A stretch of 64,000 bases of DNA, from assembly GCA_934660915.1 (NCBI GenBank), contig CAKUIF010000004.1:1-64000 (forward strand), in the 5' to 3' direction. Below the pieces are notes generated by a model. The model made no database searches, had not been told where the DNA came from, and worked only from the letters and a program-made list of their open reading frames with translations. Positions within the stretch are counted from its first letter, which is position 1. Every line of letters starts with the position of its first letter. This document shows, one piece after another, positions 6,067 through 15,241 of this stretch. The position numbers and the translations under genes were made by a program. The DNA is from an uncultured Olsenella sp. (GTDB lineage: Bacteria; Actinomycetota; Coriobacteriia; Coriobacteriales; Atopobiaceae).

Positions 6067-6142
6067 GGGGAATTAGCTCAGTTGGGAGAGCGCGTGACTG
6101 GCAGTCACGAGGTCAGGGGTTCGAACCCCCTATTCTCCACCA
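6067..6142 (+). tRNA. tRNA-Ala (anticodon GGC)
   Basis: Acceptor GGGGAAT/ATTCTCC, D arm TAGCTCAGTTGGGAGAGC, anticodon stem CGTGA/TCACG with loop CTGGCAG, and T arm GGGG-TTCGAAC-CCCC. CCA is encoded. It lies 7 bases from tRNA-Val and is probably co-transcribed with it. Confidence 0.95.
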
Positions 6143-6150
6143 TAAATTAC

Positions 6151-6180
6151 AAGGCCTTCGGTTTACCGAAGGCCTTTTTT
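6151..6180 (+). terminator. Terminator of the tRNA-Val/tRNA-Ala unit
   Basis: AAGGCCTTCGG / CCGAAGGCCTT stem with loop TTTA, followed by TTTTTT. Confidence 0.9.
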
Positions 6181-6209
6181 ATGCGTTATTAGCTAGAAGC
6201 TCTATATTT

Positions 6210-6247
6210 TAAGAAAGCCGGCGAGGCTGTTTCCAGGCCTCGCCGGC
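6210..6247 (-). terminator. Terminator of the O-acetyltransferase gene
   Basis: Perfect 11-bp stem GCCGGCGAGGC / GCCTCGCCGGC with a 9-base loop. On - it is followed by TTTCTTAAAA. Confidence 0.8.
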
Positions 6248-6253
6248 AATCAG

Positions 6254-8110
6254 TTACCGCCCCGTGATCGCCCTTCTCAGCATCATCACGTAGGCCTGCG
6301 CCCCCTCCGGGCGCACGTGCTCGCCGTCGTTCCAGAACCACTCGTCGTGCCCGGCGCTCTCGGCGAACCAATCGATGACGCTCACGTTGTCGTGTCCATC
6401 GGCCGCCGCTTTGATCACATCGTTGTTTGCGTCCTGCCAGGGGTCAGGGCAGCGACAGGTGACGATATAGACCTTCTTTGCGGCATCGACGCAATCGATG
6501 AGGGCCTTCACCTGATCTTCGGTCACCCAGCCGTTGTCCGCCAGCGACCAGACGACGACGTCTCCGTCTCGGCCCGAGTCTTGGCAGGCCTTGTAGGCGC
6601 TTGGGCCCGCGGTGAGCTGGCGCCCGATCTTCGCGTCCATGTACCCGTTGGGGAAGATCTCGTAGAACTCGCTGCTCGCGTCATCGGGAACGGAGTCTCC
6701 GATTAGGATCACCTTGGCATCGGTCGCCCCCGTCTCGGTGTCTACCGTGAAATTCGTGGCGTTGATCTGGTCTACCGCCGAGGAAAACTCCGTCTGCGCG
6801 AAGTACGTCTTGGAAAGATCGAATGTTTGGTTTTTTGCGGCTTCGCGCGCCGCCGCCGCTGCGTCTGCGGCGACCTTCTTCTCCTCGGCCGACATCTGGT
6901 CCCCTTGTGGCCTCGAGTCGGCGGGCGTGCCGAGCGGCACGGCGACCAGCAGCGCCGTGCAGGCGAGCGCGCCGGCTGCAATCAACGCTGTTCGTTTGGA
7001 AAGGCCGAGGCACTCTCCTCGCGATTGCTCCACGAAGCGGTAAGAGGCCTCAGATATCACAAGTATGACGGCGAGCTCGATGGCCCAACCCCACCAGGGG
7101 AGTGCTGTGGTCCGGGTCGCGGGGTTCATTATGAGCAGGAGCGGATAATGCCACAGGTAGATAGAGAAGCTCCTTTTTCCGAGGGCCGCAAGGGGCCTCA
7201 TGCCGAGAACCCTTGCCATGAGGCTGGGCTCTGGCTCGGAGAGGACCCCGAGCAATGCCGCCGTGAGCACGGCGGCAAGAAGCAGGCCCCCTCGATACGC
7301 AAAGGCGTCGCGCCCGTTTGCGAAGAAGAACATGAGGACTAATCCGCCGAGCGCAACGGGCCCAGCGACTCGCTCGCACTTACGTATCCGTTCGGCCTCG
7401 CCCTCATCATGTTTTAGCCCCGGCAAGACCGTGACCGCCTTTGAAAGGCCTTGTCCAAGCGTCGCTATTGCCATGAGCGATCCGACGAGCAGCTCTGCCG
7501 CTCGGGTGTCGAGGGCGTAGTAGACGCGGGCCGTGTCCCCTGCCGGGTCGTAGAGGACTGCCATCGCCGTGGCCGCCGCCGTGGCCATGGCGGCGGTGGC
7601 TACGCAGACCGATTTCCGTGACGCGCCGGCCTTCCACGTCGACGCCACAAAGATCGGCCAGATTACCGTGAACTGCATCAGCAGACCAAGGTACCAGAAG
7701 TGGGTAAACGGGGAAGGGAGCCCCGCTGCCGCGAAGTAACTGACCTTGTTTACGACGTAGTGGATGTTGTCGAAAAATAATAGAGACGGGACGACGTCCG
7801 CTCTTGCCTTGGCAAGAAGGGCGGGCGCGAACGCGAGCGACAGCACGAGCGTCGTGCCTACGACAAGGATCATTGAAGGCAGCAGCCTTCCTATGCGCTC
7901 CGCGAGGTATCTCGGGTACGAGAATCCATCGTTGCTCGAGAGGCGTCTTGCAACCGAGAGCGTGGTGAGGTAGCCGCTGAGGACGAAGAAGACCGTTACC
8001 CCAAAGAAGCCCCCGGGAAGCCACGCTTGGTTTGCGTGGTATATGACAACGGCGACGATCGCGATGGCTCGAAGCCCGTCGAACGCGTCGTTCCTTTGTT
8101 TGCTCGACAT
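6254..8110 (-). CDS. OatA-type acyltransferase-3 / SGNH O-acetyltransferase
   Basis: A 618-residue integral membrane enzyme expected to O-acetylate peptidoglycan or another surface polymer. An acyltransferase-3 domain fills about residues 1-400 and begins with DGLRAIAIVAVVIYH, whose His is catalytic, followed by about ten membrane helices (FFVLSGYL; FWYLGLLMQFTVIWP). A polar linker leads to an extracellular SGNH domain at about 465-618 with the Ser in LIGDSVPDD and the Asp/His pair in DGEHVRPEG. I chose ATG 8110 because GGAG lies 8 bases upstream; a GTG at 8119 is possible. It is monocistronic and ends at its own terminator. The acceptor polymer cannot be read from sequence. Confidence 0.82.
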   Translation of the reverse strand: MSSKQRNDAFDGLRAIAIVAVVIYHANQAWLPGGFFGVTVFFVLSGYLTTLSVARRLSSNDGFSYPRYLAERIGRLLPSMILVVGTTLVLSLAFAPALLAKARADVVPSLLFFDNIHYVVNKVSYFAAAGLPSPFTHFWYLGLLMQFTVIWPIFVASTWKAGASRKSVCVATAAMATAAATAMAVLYDPAGDTARVYYALDTRAAELLVGSLMAIATLGQGLSKAVTVLPGLKHDEGEAERIRKCERVAGPVALGGLVLMFFFANGRDAFAYRGGLLLAAVLTAALLGVLSEPEPSLMARVLGMRPLAALGKRSFSIYLWHYPLLLIMNPATRTTALPWWGWAIELAVILVISEASYRFVEQSRGECLGLSKRTALIAAGALACTALLVAVPLGTPADSRPQGDQMSAEEKKVAADAAAAAREAAKNQTFDLSKTYFAQTEFSSAVDQINATNFTVDTETGATDAKVILIGDSVPDDASSEFYEIFPNGYMDAKIGRQLTAGPSAYKACQDSGRDGDVVVWSLADNGWVTEDQVKALIDCVDAAKKVYIVTCRCPDPWQDANNDVIKAAADGHDNVSVIDWFAESAGHDEWFWNDGEHVRPEGAQAYVMMLRRAITGR

Positions 8111-8232
8111 TCCTGACACTCCGAATTTGTTTGATGTTTGCTGATATCGATTGTAGCGATGGCCTGTGACGAGTTCAGCCCTTTTACCTTTGGGGAACCT
8201 ATGGTCGATACGGGGCTTCAGCGCTCATGGCA

Positions 8233-8238
8233 TATAAT
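8233..8238 (+). promoter_or_regulatory. Possible -10 element upstream of the ABC-F gene
   Basis: A perfect TATAAT lies 41 bases before the TTG start at 8279. No good -35 box is found 17 bases upstream, so the assignment is tentative. Confidence 0.4.
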
Positions 8239-8278
8239 TGAAGGGTTGAATTCACGATGTGGTTGAGGAGCATCGCAT

Positions 8279-10255
8279 TTGATCGCACTTGCAGATAAAG
8301 TTTCCAAGTCGTTTGGCGGCCGGGTTCTGTATACCGGGGCAACCCTCCAGCTCAACGCCGGCGAGCGCTGGGCTCTCGTAGGCCCCAATGGTTCCGGCAA
8401 GACAACCTTCTTGAAGATATTCATGGGGCAGGAATCCTACGACGAGGGAACCGTCAGCTTCGCCAAGGACACGACCGTTGGCTACCTAGAGCAGGAATCC
8501 AAGCTCATGGGCGGCAAATCGGCCCTCGCTGAGGTTATGGATTCTGCGCATGAGGTAAAGACGTGGGAGCGAAAGGTCGCGGAGCTTGAGGGTCGCATCT
8601 CGACCGCAGCGGGCTCTGAGCTCGATCGACTCCTCGAGGAGTACGGCCATGCCCAGGATCGCTTCGAGCGGCTCGGCGGCTACGAGCTCGAGGCGAGGGC
8701 GAGGCAGATCCTGGCGGGCCTTGGTTTTCCTGTAGAGGACTTCGATAAGCCTGCGGAGGACTTCTCGGGCGGCTGGCAGATGCGCATCAACCTCTCAAAG
8801 CTTCTGCTTCGTCATCCTGACCTCCTTATGCTCGACGAGCCCACCAACCACCTTGACCTCGAGAGCGTCAAGTGGCTCGAGTCCTTTCTCCAGAACTACG
8901 ACGGCGCGGTGCTTCTTGTCAGCCACGACCGCGCCTTCATGGACGCGTGCGTGAGCCATGTCGCCGCGGTCGAGAATCGCCGCATCACCACCTATACGGG
9001 CAACTACTCCCAGTACCTGCACCAGCGTGAGGACAATCTCGAGCAGATGCGTGCCAAGCGCGCCGCCCAGGAGCGCGAGATCGCCCACATGCAGGTGTTC
9101 GTCGACAAATTCCGCTATAAGCCCACCAAGGCCGCCCAGGCCCAGGAGCGCATGAAGAAGATCGAGCAGATCAAAAGTGAGCTCGTGATTCTTCCCGAGG
9201 GCAACAAGCACATGTCCTTCTCGTTCCCCGAGCCCCCACGCACGGGCGACATGGTCATCAGCCTCGGTGGGGTCGCCAAGTCCTTCGGCGAGAACCGCGT
9301 CTACGAGGGCGTTGACCTTAAGCTCTATCGCGGCGACCACGTTGCCCTCGTGGGCCCCAACGGCGCCGGCAAGTCGACCCTCATGAAGCTCATCAACGGC
9401 AAGCTCAAGCCGGATGCGGGCAAGATCGAGCTCGGCCAAAACGTTACTCAGGCCTACTACGCCCAGCACCAGCTCGAGGAGCTCAACGAGGCGAACACCG
9501 TTCTCGGCGAGATGGATACCGTTGCCCGCGGCTGGACCAGCTCGGAGGAGCGTCGTCTTCTTGGCGCCTTTCTCTTTCACGGCGACGATGTCGAGAAGCG
9601 CGTCGGCGTCCTTTCCGGCGGCGAACGCGCGCGTCTGGCTCTCGCAAAGATGCTCGTGGCGCCCGACCCCCTGCTCATGCTCGACGAGCCCACTAACCAC
9701 CTCGACATCGACTCTGTCGACGTCTTGGAGCAGGCTCTCGTTAAATTCCCCGGCACCATCGTGCTCATCTCGCACGACGAGCACCTCGTGCGCGCCGTCG
9801 CAAATAAGGTGGTGGATGTTCGCGACCACAAGGTGACTGTCTACGACGGAGACTACGACTACTACCTGTTCAAGCGGGCAGAGCTCGAGGCGGCCGCCCT
9901 TGGCGAGCCGGCTCCCGCATCCGACAAGCGCGCCTTTGAGGCGCCTGCCGAGGCAGCTGGCGGGCGAAACGTGAAGACGCGCGAGCAGCGCCGTGCCGAG
10001 GCGGAAGAGCGAAAGCGCATCAACCAGGCGCTCAAAAAAGAAAAGAAGCGCTTAAAAGAGGTCGAGGCCGCTCTCGAGCCTGCCCAGAAGCGCTATGACG
10101 AGCTCGTCGCGCTTATGGCCGACGAAGCCCTCTACAACGACTCGGCCAAGTTCGACGAGTGCATGAGGGAGTACAACGCTCTTGCGAAAAAGATCCCCGC
10201 CCTCGAAGAGGAGTGGATGGAGCTTTCCGAGAAGATCGAGTCCGCAGATGTCTAG
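8279..10255 (+). CDS. ABC-F family ATPase
   Basis: A 658-residue protein with two ABC ATPase domains and no membrane segments, so a ribosome-associated ABC-F factor and not a transporter. Domain 1 has Walker A GPNGSGKT (about residue 35), signature FSGGWQMR and LMLDEPTNH. Domain 2 has [18 protein letters not shown] and a second LMLDEPTNH. The inter-domain arm (about 240-310) and the C-terminal 100 residues are charged coiled coils ([11 protein letters not shown]), as in Uup-like members. The start is TTG 8279 preceded by GAGGAG. The downstream gene overlaps its stop. Antibiotic protection is possible but a general translation role is more likely. Confidence 0.88.
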   Translation: MIALADKVSKSFGGRVLYTGATLQLNAGERWALVGPNGSGKTTFLKIFMGQESYDEGTVSFAKDTTVGYLEQESKLMGGKSALAEVMDSAHEVKTWERKVAELEGRISTAAGSELDRLLEEYGHAQDRFERLGGYELEARARQILAGLGFPVEDFDKPAEDFSGGWQMRINLSKLLLRHPDLLMLDEPTNHLDLESVKWLESFLQNYDGAVLLVSHDRAFMDACVSHVAAVENRRITTYTGNYSQYLHQREDNLEQMRAKRAAQEREIAHMQVFVDKFRYKPTKAAQAQERMKKIEQIKSELVILPEGNKHMSFSFPEPPRTGDMVISLGGVAKSFGENRVYEGVDLKLYRGDHVALVGPNGAGKSTLMKLINGKLKPDAGKIELGQNVTQAYYAQHQLEELNEANTVLGEMDTVARGWTSSEERRLLGAFLFHGDDVEKRVGVLSGGERARLALAKMLVAPDPLLMLDEPTNHLDIDSVDVLEQALVKFPGTIVLISHDEHLVRAVANKVVDVRDHKVTVYDGDYDYYLFKRAELEAAALGEPAPASDKRAFEAPAEAAGGRNVKTREQRRAEAEERKRINQALKKEKKRLKEVEAALEPAQKRYDELVALMADEALYNDSAKFDECMREYNALAKKIPALEEEWMELSEKIESADV

Positions 10256-10553
10256 CGCCTCCCACGACAACCCGGCGAAGGCCCTGCTGGGCGCCGTCGC
10301 TTTCGCGGCGCGTTTTCTCGGGTGGGTCGTCGCCGCGCTCGTCGTCGCCGACGTCCTTGCCACAGGGCCCGTGCGTGCAGCAATACTGCCTCTCAACACT
10401 GCTTTATCTCGGCTTATGTCCGCCGGTATCGAAGGGCTTCTTGTTGTTCAGACCCCGCTTGGGGGTGCCTTCCGCGGCGATTTCGCGCTCTTTGCTGTAA
10501 TCTTGTTCATTATCGATTGGGCGATCTGCAAGGTCGTCGCCTCGCTGCGCTGA
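10248..10553 (+). CDS. Small two-helix membrane protein
   Basis: A 101-residue protein starting at ATG 10248, inside the end of the ABC-F gene (8-base overlap). Hydrophobic segments at about residues 12-35 and 77-95 flank a moderately hydrophobic middle. No family is recognised. Overlap with the ABC-F gene and the short gap to the site-2 protease gene suggest one operon. Confidence 0.6.
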   Translation: MSSASHDNPAKALLGAVAFAARFLGWVVAALVVADVLATGPVRAAILPLNTALSRLMSAGIEGLLVVQTPLGGAFRGDFALFAVILFIIDWAICKVVASLR

Positions 10554-10574
10554 CGCCGCGAGAGAGGGGTCCGA

Positions 10575-11270
10575 TTGTTCCAGACGTTTTCCACCGAGCA
10601 GCTCGCGAGCATCGCTATGTCCGTGCTGCTCGTGATGTTCTCCGCGGCCATTCATGAAGTCGCCCATGGGTGGGTTGCCCTCAGGTGCGGGGACGCCACG
10701 GCCAAGGAGGCCGGGCGGTTGACCCTCGACCCGAGGGCTCACCTTGATGGATTCGGCTCCTTCGCTCTTCCCCTTGTCATGGCGCTTATGGGCGGACCCA
10801 TGTTCGCTTTTGCTAAGCCGGTGCCTTATAACCCCCGAAGGCTGAAGAACCCGCGTCGCGATGAGGTGCTCGTTGCGATTGCCGGGCCTGCCTCCAACGT
10901 TCTCCAGGCGCTTCTTGGCACGGCCCTGTTCGGCATGGCATGGAACTCCCGCATTGCCGTGTTCGGGCTTCTAGGGGCTACCGGCTTTATGTGGGTTGCG
11001 CGCATCCTTACCACCTACATTTATGTGAACCTTACCCTTGCCTTCTTCAATCTCATCCCGTTCCCGCCGCTTGACGGCTCGAAGATCGTTATGCCGTTGC
11101 TGCATGGCAAGGCTCGCGAGGAGTACTACCGGGTCCAGGCGTACGCCATGCCCGTCTTGATCATCGCGCTCTATGTTCTCCCGAGCTTCCTCGGCATCGA
11201 TCCCGTCGGTGCTTTCCTGGACTTTACCGCAGGTAACCTATACGACCTTCTGGTGCAGGCGGTGATGTAG
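10575..11270 (+). CDS. Site-2 protease family (M50) membrane metalloprotease
   Basis: A 231-residue membrane protein. The zinc site is HEVAH at about residues 27-31, and the third ligand region is NLIPFPPLDGSK near 160-170. About five membrane helices are visible. This is the compact YwhC-like group without PDZ domains. The start is TTG 10575 with GAGAGGGG upstream. It precedes scpA by zero bases, a conserved neighbourhood in Gram-positive genomes. The substrate is unknown. Confidence 0.85.
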   Translation: MFQTFSTEQLASIAMSVLLVMFSAAIHEVAHGWVALRCGDATAKEAGRLTLDPRAHLDGFGSFALPLVMALMGGPMFAFAKPVPYNPRRLKNPRRDEVLVAIAGPASNVLQALLGTALFGMAWNSRIAVFGLLGATGFMWVARILTTYIYVNLTLAFFNLIPFPPLDGSKIVMPLLHGKAREEYYRVQAYAMPVLIIALYVLPSFLGIDPVGAFLDFTAGNLYDLLVQAVM

Positions 11271-12170
11271 GTGTCGTATAAGGTGCGGACCCAGGCTTTT
11301 TCCGGGCCTTTTGACCTGCTGCTCCAACTCGTGACCAGGCAAAAAGTCACGATCGGCTCCATCGCAATCGCGGAGGTCGCCAACCAATACCTTGAGGAGG
11401 TCGAGCGAATGCGCGACCTCGACCTCGATGTGGCGAGCGACTTTGTCCTCGTCGCCTCCACGCTGCTCGACATAAAAGCCGCGTCGCTTGTCCCTGCCGA
11501 GCCGGTGCGATCGTCATCGGAAGATTTCGATGACGAAGATGACGATCTTGAGGACTTGGATCCCGACGAGGCACGCGAGGTCCTTATCGCACGGCTCATC
11601 GCGTACAAGCAGTTCCGCGGCGCGGCGGCCGCCTTGGCGGCAAGAAGCGAGGCGGAGTCTCGCATGCACCCGAGGACCGTGGGCGCAGACCCTGAGTTCC
11701 TCGGCCTTATGCCCGATTACCTCGAGGGCATAACGCTGCGAAGCCTCGCCGTCATCTGCGCAGACATCGACTCTAAGCGCGAGACGTTCCTTTTGGAAAG
11801 CGAGCACATCGCCCCTAAGCGTCTTCCCGTCGCGCTCACCATCGCCTCGGTTGACCGCTTGGTCAGGAGCCGCCATCATGTCACCTTCATCGAGCTCGTC
11901 GGAGAGGATTCGACGCCTGAGGTCGTCGTCGCCAATTTCCTCGCCATTCTCGAGCTCTTTAAGCGCGGCCTTGTTCGCGTGAGCCAAAGCGAGGTTTTCG
12001 GTGAGATCGACGTTGACCACATAGCCGGGGCTGAAGCCTATAAAATCGACGCTACCGCATTGGCCGATCTCGACGAGGCGACGAGAGACCTCGTCATAGA
12101 GGCGTCCTCGGCGGATGACTTATCGACTGATGGTTCCGAGTCTAATGAACAAACCGTTGGTGAGGAGTAG
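11271..12170 (+). CDS. scpA: Segregation and condensation protein A (kleisin)
   Basis: A 299-residue kleisin that bridges the heads of the Smc dimer in the bacterial condensin complex. The N-terminus shows the family hallmark FSGPFDLLLQLV, then IAIAEVANQYLEE and DFVLVASTLLDIKAASLVP. An acidic linker (DDEDDDLEDLD) follows, with a winged-helix C-terminus (VVANFLAILELFKRGLVRVSQ). The start is GTG immediately after the M50 stop. The length is slightly above the usual 250 because of an acidic C-terminal tail. scpB follows after 2 bases. Confidence 0.93.
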   Translation: MSYKVRTQAFSGPFDLLLQLVTRQKVTIGSIAIAEVANQYLEEVERMRDLDLDVASDFVLVASTLLDIKAASLVPAEPVRSSSEDFDDEDDDLEDLDPDEAREVLIARLIAYKQFRGAAAALAARSEAESRMHPRTVGADPEFLGLMPDYLEGITLRSLAVICADIDSKRETFLLESEHIAPKRLPVALTIASVDRLVRSRHHVTFIELVGEDSTPEVVVANFLAILELFKRGLVRVSQSEVFGEIDVDHIAGAEAYKIDATALADLDEATRDLVIEASSADDLSTDGSESNEQTVGEE

Positions 12171-12172
12171 AG

Positions 12173-12874
12173 ATGCAAGAACTCGAGTCCTTTGAATCCG
12201 GCGAGCTGAAGCCTCTGCTCGAGGCGCTGCTCCTTGTTTCCGACGACTCCGTGCCCGCCACCGAGCTCGCCCGCGCGACGGGCGCCGCGCCCGGCGAGGT
12301 GTCCCAGGCCTTGGCCGAGCTTGCCGCCGAGTTCGAGTCTGCGAACCGCGGTTTCCAGCTCAGAGAGGTCGCGGGGGGCTGGCGGTTGTATACCCACCCT
12401 GCCTACCACGACCAGGTGGGGGACTATGTCTTGTCCTGGGATGCGCGCAAGCTTTCCCAGGCGGCGCTCGAGACGCTCGCCGTCATCGCCTATCACCAGC
12501 CTGTGACCCGAGAAGGCGTGCGCGCCATTCGAGGCGTCAATTCCGACGGCGTCATCGCGTCCCTTCGCGAGAAGGGCTTGGTGCGCGAAGCGGGTCATGA
12601 GGCCGACCGTGGGCAGGCCGTTTTGTTTGGCACCACGCGCCTATTCCTCGAGCATTTTGGGCTGAAGTCGCTTCGCGAGCTTCCGCCGCTCGAGGATTTC
12701 GCTCCCGACGAGGAATCCAAGCGGTTCATTCGAGAGCGCCTCTCGGGCAGGCAGATCGGCTCTACGCTCGAGGAAGCCGCTGACGACCTTGAGGATGAGC
12801 GCGACCTTATGGGCGGCGACTTCGAGGATCTTGACGGCGCACCGAATGTCGGGGAGGCTGCTCACGATGAGTGA
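12173..12874 (+). CDS. scpB: Segregation and condensation protein B
   Basis: A 233-residue partner of ScpA in the Smc condensin. It has two winged-helix domains: residues about 10-80 (LKPLLEALLLVSDD) and about 95-165 (LSQAALETLAVIAYHQPVTREGV, then IRGVNSDGVIASLREKGLV). The typical FLEHFGLKSLRELPPL segment follows. The acidic C-terminal tail is unusually long. The stop overlaps the start of rluB. Confidence 0.93.
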   Translation: MQELESFESGELKPLLEALLLVSDDSVPATELARATGAAPGEVSQALAELAAEFESANRGFQLREVAGGWRLYTHPAYHDQVGDYVLSWDARKLSQAALETLAVIAYHQPVTREGVRAIRGVNSDGVIASLREKGLVREAGHEADRGQAVLFGTTRLFLEHFGLKSLRELPPLEDFAPDEESKRFIRERLSGRQIGSTLEEAADDLEDERDLMGGDFEDLDGAPNVGEAAHDE

Positions 12875-13676
12875 CGAACTGTATCCGATGCGTCTCCAGC
12901 GCTTCCTTGCGCGCGCGGGGGTCGCTTCCCGCCGCGGGTCCGAGCGCCTTATGACCTCTGGCCGTGTTCGCGTGAACGGAGAGGTCGTCAGCGAGCTTGG
13001 CAGCAAGGTGGATCCGCTGCGCGATGTCGTCACGGTTGACGGAATGGAATGTCGTATCCAGGAAAAACCCTGCTACCTCATGTTCTATAAGCCGGCGGGG
13101 TGCCTTACGACCATGAGCGACCCGCAGGGCAGGCCGACCGTCGCGGACTTCGTGCCGACCAAGGAGTACCCGGGCCTCTACCCCGTCGGGAGGCTCGATT
13201 TCGACACGACGGGCCTTCTTCTCTTTACCACCAACGGCAACGTGGGCCAGGATCTTCTGCACCCCTCGAGCCATGTGGACAAGCACTACGTCGCCCTTGT
13301 GCGGGGCATACCCGATGGGCATGATTTCGACCGGTTGCGCAAGGGCATTATGCTTGAGGATGGCCCTGCGAGCCCGGCTGAGCCAGAGCTGCTCGATGAG
13401 CGATCTCCGCTCTACCGCATCGTCGCGCCGCGAGGCGCCGGCTGCGATCGTGGGGGAAACCCAAACTCCGTGGTCGGGCTTACCATCCACGAAGGCCGAA
13501 AGCATCAGGTGAAGAAGATGCTCATGGCCTGCGGGCATAAGGTCCTGCGCCTTCATCGCGACGCTTTCGGCCCGCTTAGGTTGAGCAACGTTGCCGAAGG
13601 GTCTTGGCGTTTGCTGGACCCGACTGAGGTCGAGTCGATAGAGGCCCTGTGCAGGAGCAGGGAGAACGGCTCTTGA
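12867..13676 (+). CDS. rluB: 23S rRNA pseudouridine synthase, RluB family
   Basis: A 269-residue enzyme converting a uridine of 23S rRNA to pseudouridine. Residues about 8-60 form an S4 RNA-binding domain (MRLQRFLARAGVASRR). The catalytic Asp lies in PVGRLDFDTTGLLL (about residue 112), and the C-terminal motif is LTIHEGRKHQVKKML. ATG 12867 is preferred because it overlaps the scpB stop, and the scpA-scpB-rluB order is widely conserved. Confidence 0.92.
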   Translation: MSDELYPMRLQRFLARAGVASRRGSERLMTSGRVRVNGEVVSELGSKVDPLRDVVTVDGMECRIQEKPCYLMFYKPAGCLTTMSDPQGRPTVADFVPTKEYPGLYPVGRLDFDTTGLLLFTTNGNVGQDLLHPSSHVDKHYVALVRGIPDGHDFDRLRKGIMLEDGPASPAEPELLDERSPLYRIVAPRGAGCDRGGNPNSVVGLTIHEGRKHQVKKMLMACGHKVLRLHRDAFGPLRLSNVAEGSWRLLDPTEVESIEALCRSRENGS

Positions 13677-13745
13677 GCCTCGTTTGTTCCACGAGCGTAT
13701 CTGGAATCAGGCGCCTTGTCAGGTGCTCATTTGAAAGGATCTTGT

Positions 13746-14453
13746 ATGATCGTCGCTATCGACGGGCCCTCCGGCTCCGGTAAATCCTCGGTTGCGAGGG
13801 CTATCGCCAAAAGATGTTCGCTCACGTTCCTCGATACGGGGGCGATGTACCGCTCCGTCGCCGCCGAGTGCCTTCGCGCCGGCGTTGACCCCGAGGACCA
13901 CGAGCGCGTCGCGAAGGTCGCTCGCGATATCGATATCCGATTTGTCTCATCCGAGTCAGGGCAGAGCGTATTTGCCAACGGCCGAGACGTAACTTCCGAG
14001 ATTCGCACGCCCGAGGTCGAGCTTGCCGTTTCCCCCGTGTCTGCCCTCCCTGCGGTACGTGAGGTCATGGTGGCCCTGCAGCGCAAGGTCGGGGAGGGGG
14101 CTGACGTTGTTGCCGAGGGGCGCGATATCGGCACGGTCGTGTTTCCCGCAGCCGACGTAAAGGTATTTCTCACGGCGAGCCCTGAGGCACGCGCTCGCCG
14201 TCGTGCCGTTCAGAGACAGGGCGGGAATCTTGCCGAGGACGCTTCCGCAGCTGTGGACTCTACGGCCGAGAAAAAGATCCTCGCCGACCTTAAGCGCCGC
14301 GACGATTACGACTCGAACCGCGAGACCTCGCCCTTGCGTCCGGCCGACGACGCCGTCGTCATCGACTCTTCCGACCTTTCGTTCGAACAGGTCATTCAGA
14401 GCATTTGCGACCTTTCCGACGAGCTTCGCGCTCGACTTGCCAAGGAGGCCTAG
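13746..14453 (+). CDS. cmk: Cytidylate kinase
   Basis: A 235-residue CMP/dCMP kinase. The P-loop is DGPSGSGKSS at residues 6-15. LDTGAMYRSVA, VVAEGRDIGTVVFP and KRRDDYDSNRETSPL are the family's nucleotide-binding and lid motifs. ATG 13746 fits AAAGGAT eight bases upstream and gives the usual N-terminus MIVAIDGPSG. plsC starts on the next base after its stop. Confidence 0.94.
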   Translation: MIVAIDGPSGSGKSSVARAIAKRCSLTFLDTGAMYRSVAAECLRAGVDPEDHERVAKVARDIDIRFVSSESGQSVFANGRDVTSEIRTPEVELAVSPVSALPAVREVMVALQRKVGEGADVVAEGRDIGTVVFPAADVKVFLTASPEARARRRAVQRQGGNLAEDASAAVDSTAEKKILADLKRRDDYDSNRETSPLRPADDAVVIDSSDLSFEQVIQSICDLSDELRARLAKEA

Positions 14454-15239
14454 ATGTCCGACCAGCTCAAAGACGCCGCCGGTGTGCCTGACTCCCCTAA
14501 AAAGAAGGACCAGGGCAAGGAGACCCCAAAAGGCGGGCTTCGCGCGTTCGCCGGCAACTCCTTCGAGGACTACTACGATTCCGCCATGTCTGATTTTCCT
14601 TGGACAGCTCGCTGGTTCATGAACCTCATCATCTCGGTTCTGTACGTTGTCACCAAGCTGCTCTGGCCGTGGAAAGTCGAGCGGGCCGAGCTTCTTACCG
14701 AGGACGCCCGGGGTCGCGTAATCATCCAAAACCACGAGTCGATGCTCGAACCCGTGATCACGATAGTCACTTTGTGGCGCGCCGGTATCCACACTCGCAC
14801 CGTGTACAAGAAGGAATTCGACAAGATCCTTCCCGCGACTTGGCTCTTTTCGCGCGTCGGAGGTTTTCCCGTCAACCGCGGGAGCGCTGACATGAAGGCC
14901 GTCAGGCGCGCACGCGCCGCGCTGCAGCGAGGAGAATGTCTCCTCATCTACCCCGAGGGCACTCGAGTCAAGCATGATGAGGATGCCGAGCTTCACAGCG
15001 GCTATGTCATCATGGCCCAGCTTGCTAAGGCCCCGGTTCAGCCGACGGCCGTCGTCGGTGCGCGCTTCCTCAAGTTCCGCAGCCGTGTTGTCATGAGGTG
15101 CGCGGAGGCTATCGAGTGGTCCGACCTCTCCTCCTCAAAGCGTAAGGAACAGGCCGCCGAAATGGAAAGCCGCGGTATGGCCGCCGTGTTCGCCCTGCGC
15201 GACGAGCTCCGCGCGGATTACCCTGAGCTTAAGGAGTAG
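14454..15239 (+). CDS. plsC: 1-acyl-sn-glycerol-3-phosphate acyltransferase (PlsC-like)
   Basis: A 261-residue membrane-associated enzyme of phosphatidic acid synthesis. A charged 45-residue N-terminal extension (DSPKKKDQGKE) precedes a hydrophobic anchor (WFMNLIISVLYVVTKLLW). Motif I is NHESMLEP, so the usual His-x4-Asp is His-x4-Glu. Motif II is GGFPVNRGSADMKAV and motif III is IYPEGTRVK. It sits between cmk and ispH, a frequent Coriobacteriia arrangement. The function is secure at family level; the Glu variant may affect activity or acyl preference. Confidence 0.86.
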   Translation: MSDQLKDAAGVPDSPKKKDQGKETPKGGLRAFAGNSFEDYYDSAMSDFPWTARWFMNLIISVLYVVTKLLWPWKVERAELLTEDARGRVIIQNHESMLEPVITIVTLWRAGIHTRTVYKKEFDKILPATWLFSRVGGFPVNRGSADMKAVRRARAALQRGECLLIYPEGTRVKHDEDAELHSGYVIMAQLAKAPVQPTAVVGARFLKFRSRVVMRCAEAIEWSDLSSSKRKEQAAEMESRGMAAVFALRDELRADYPELKE

Positions 15240-15241
15240 CC

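Noticed and set aside
8795..9829. 344-codon frame opposite the first ABC-F gene
   Set aside because: It lies fully within a well-supported coding gene, and its composition (Val, Leu, Glu, His runs) is typical of an antisense shadow.
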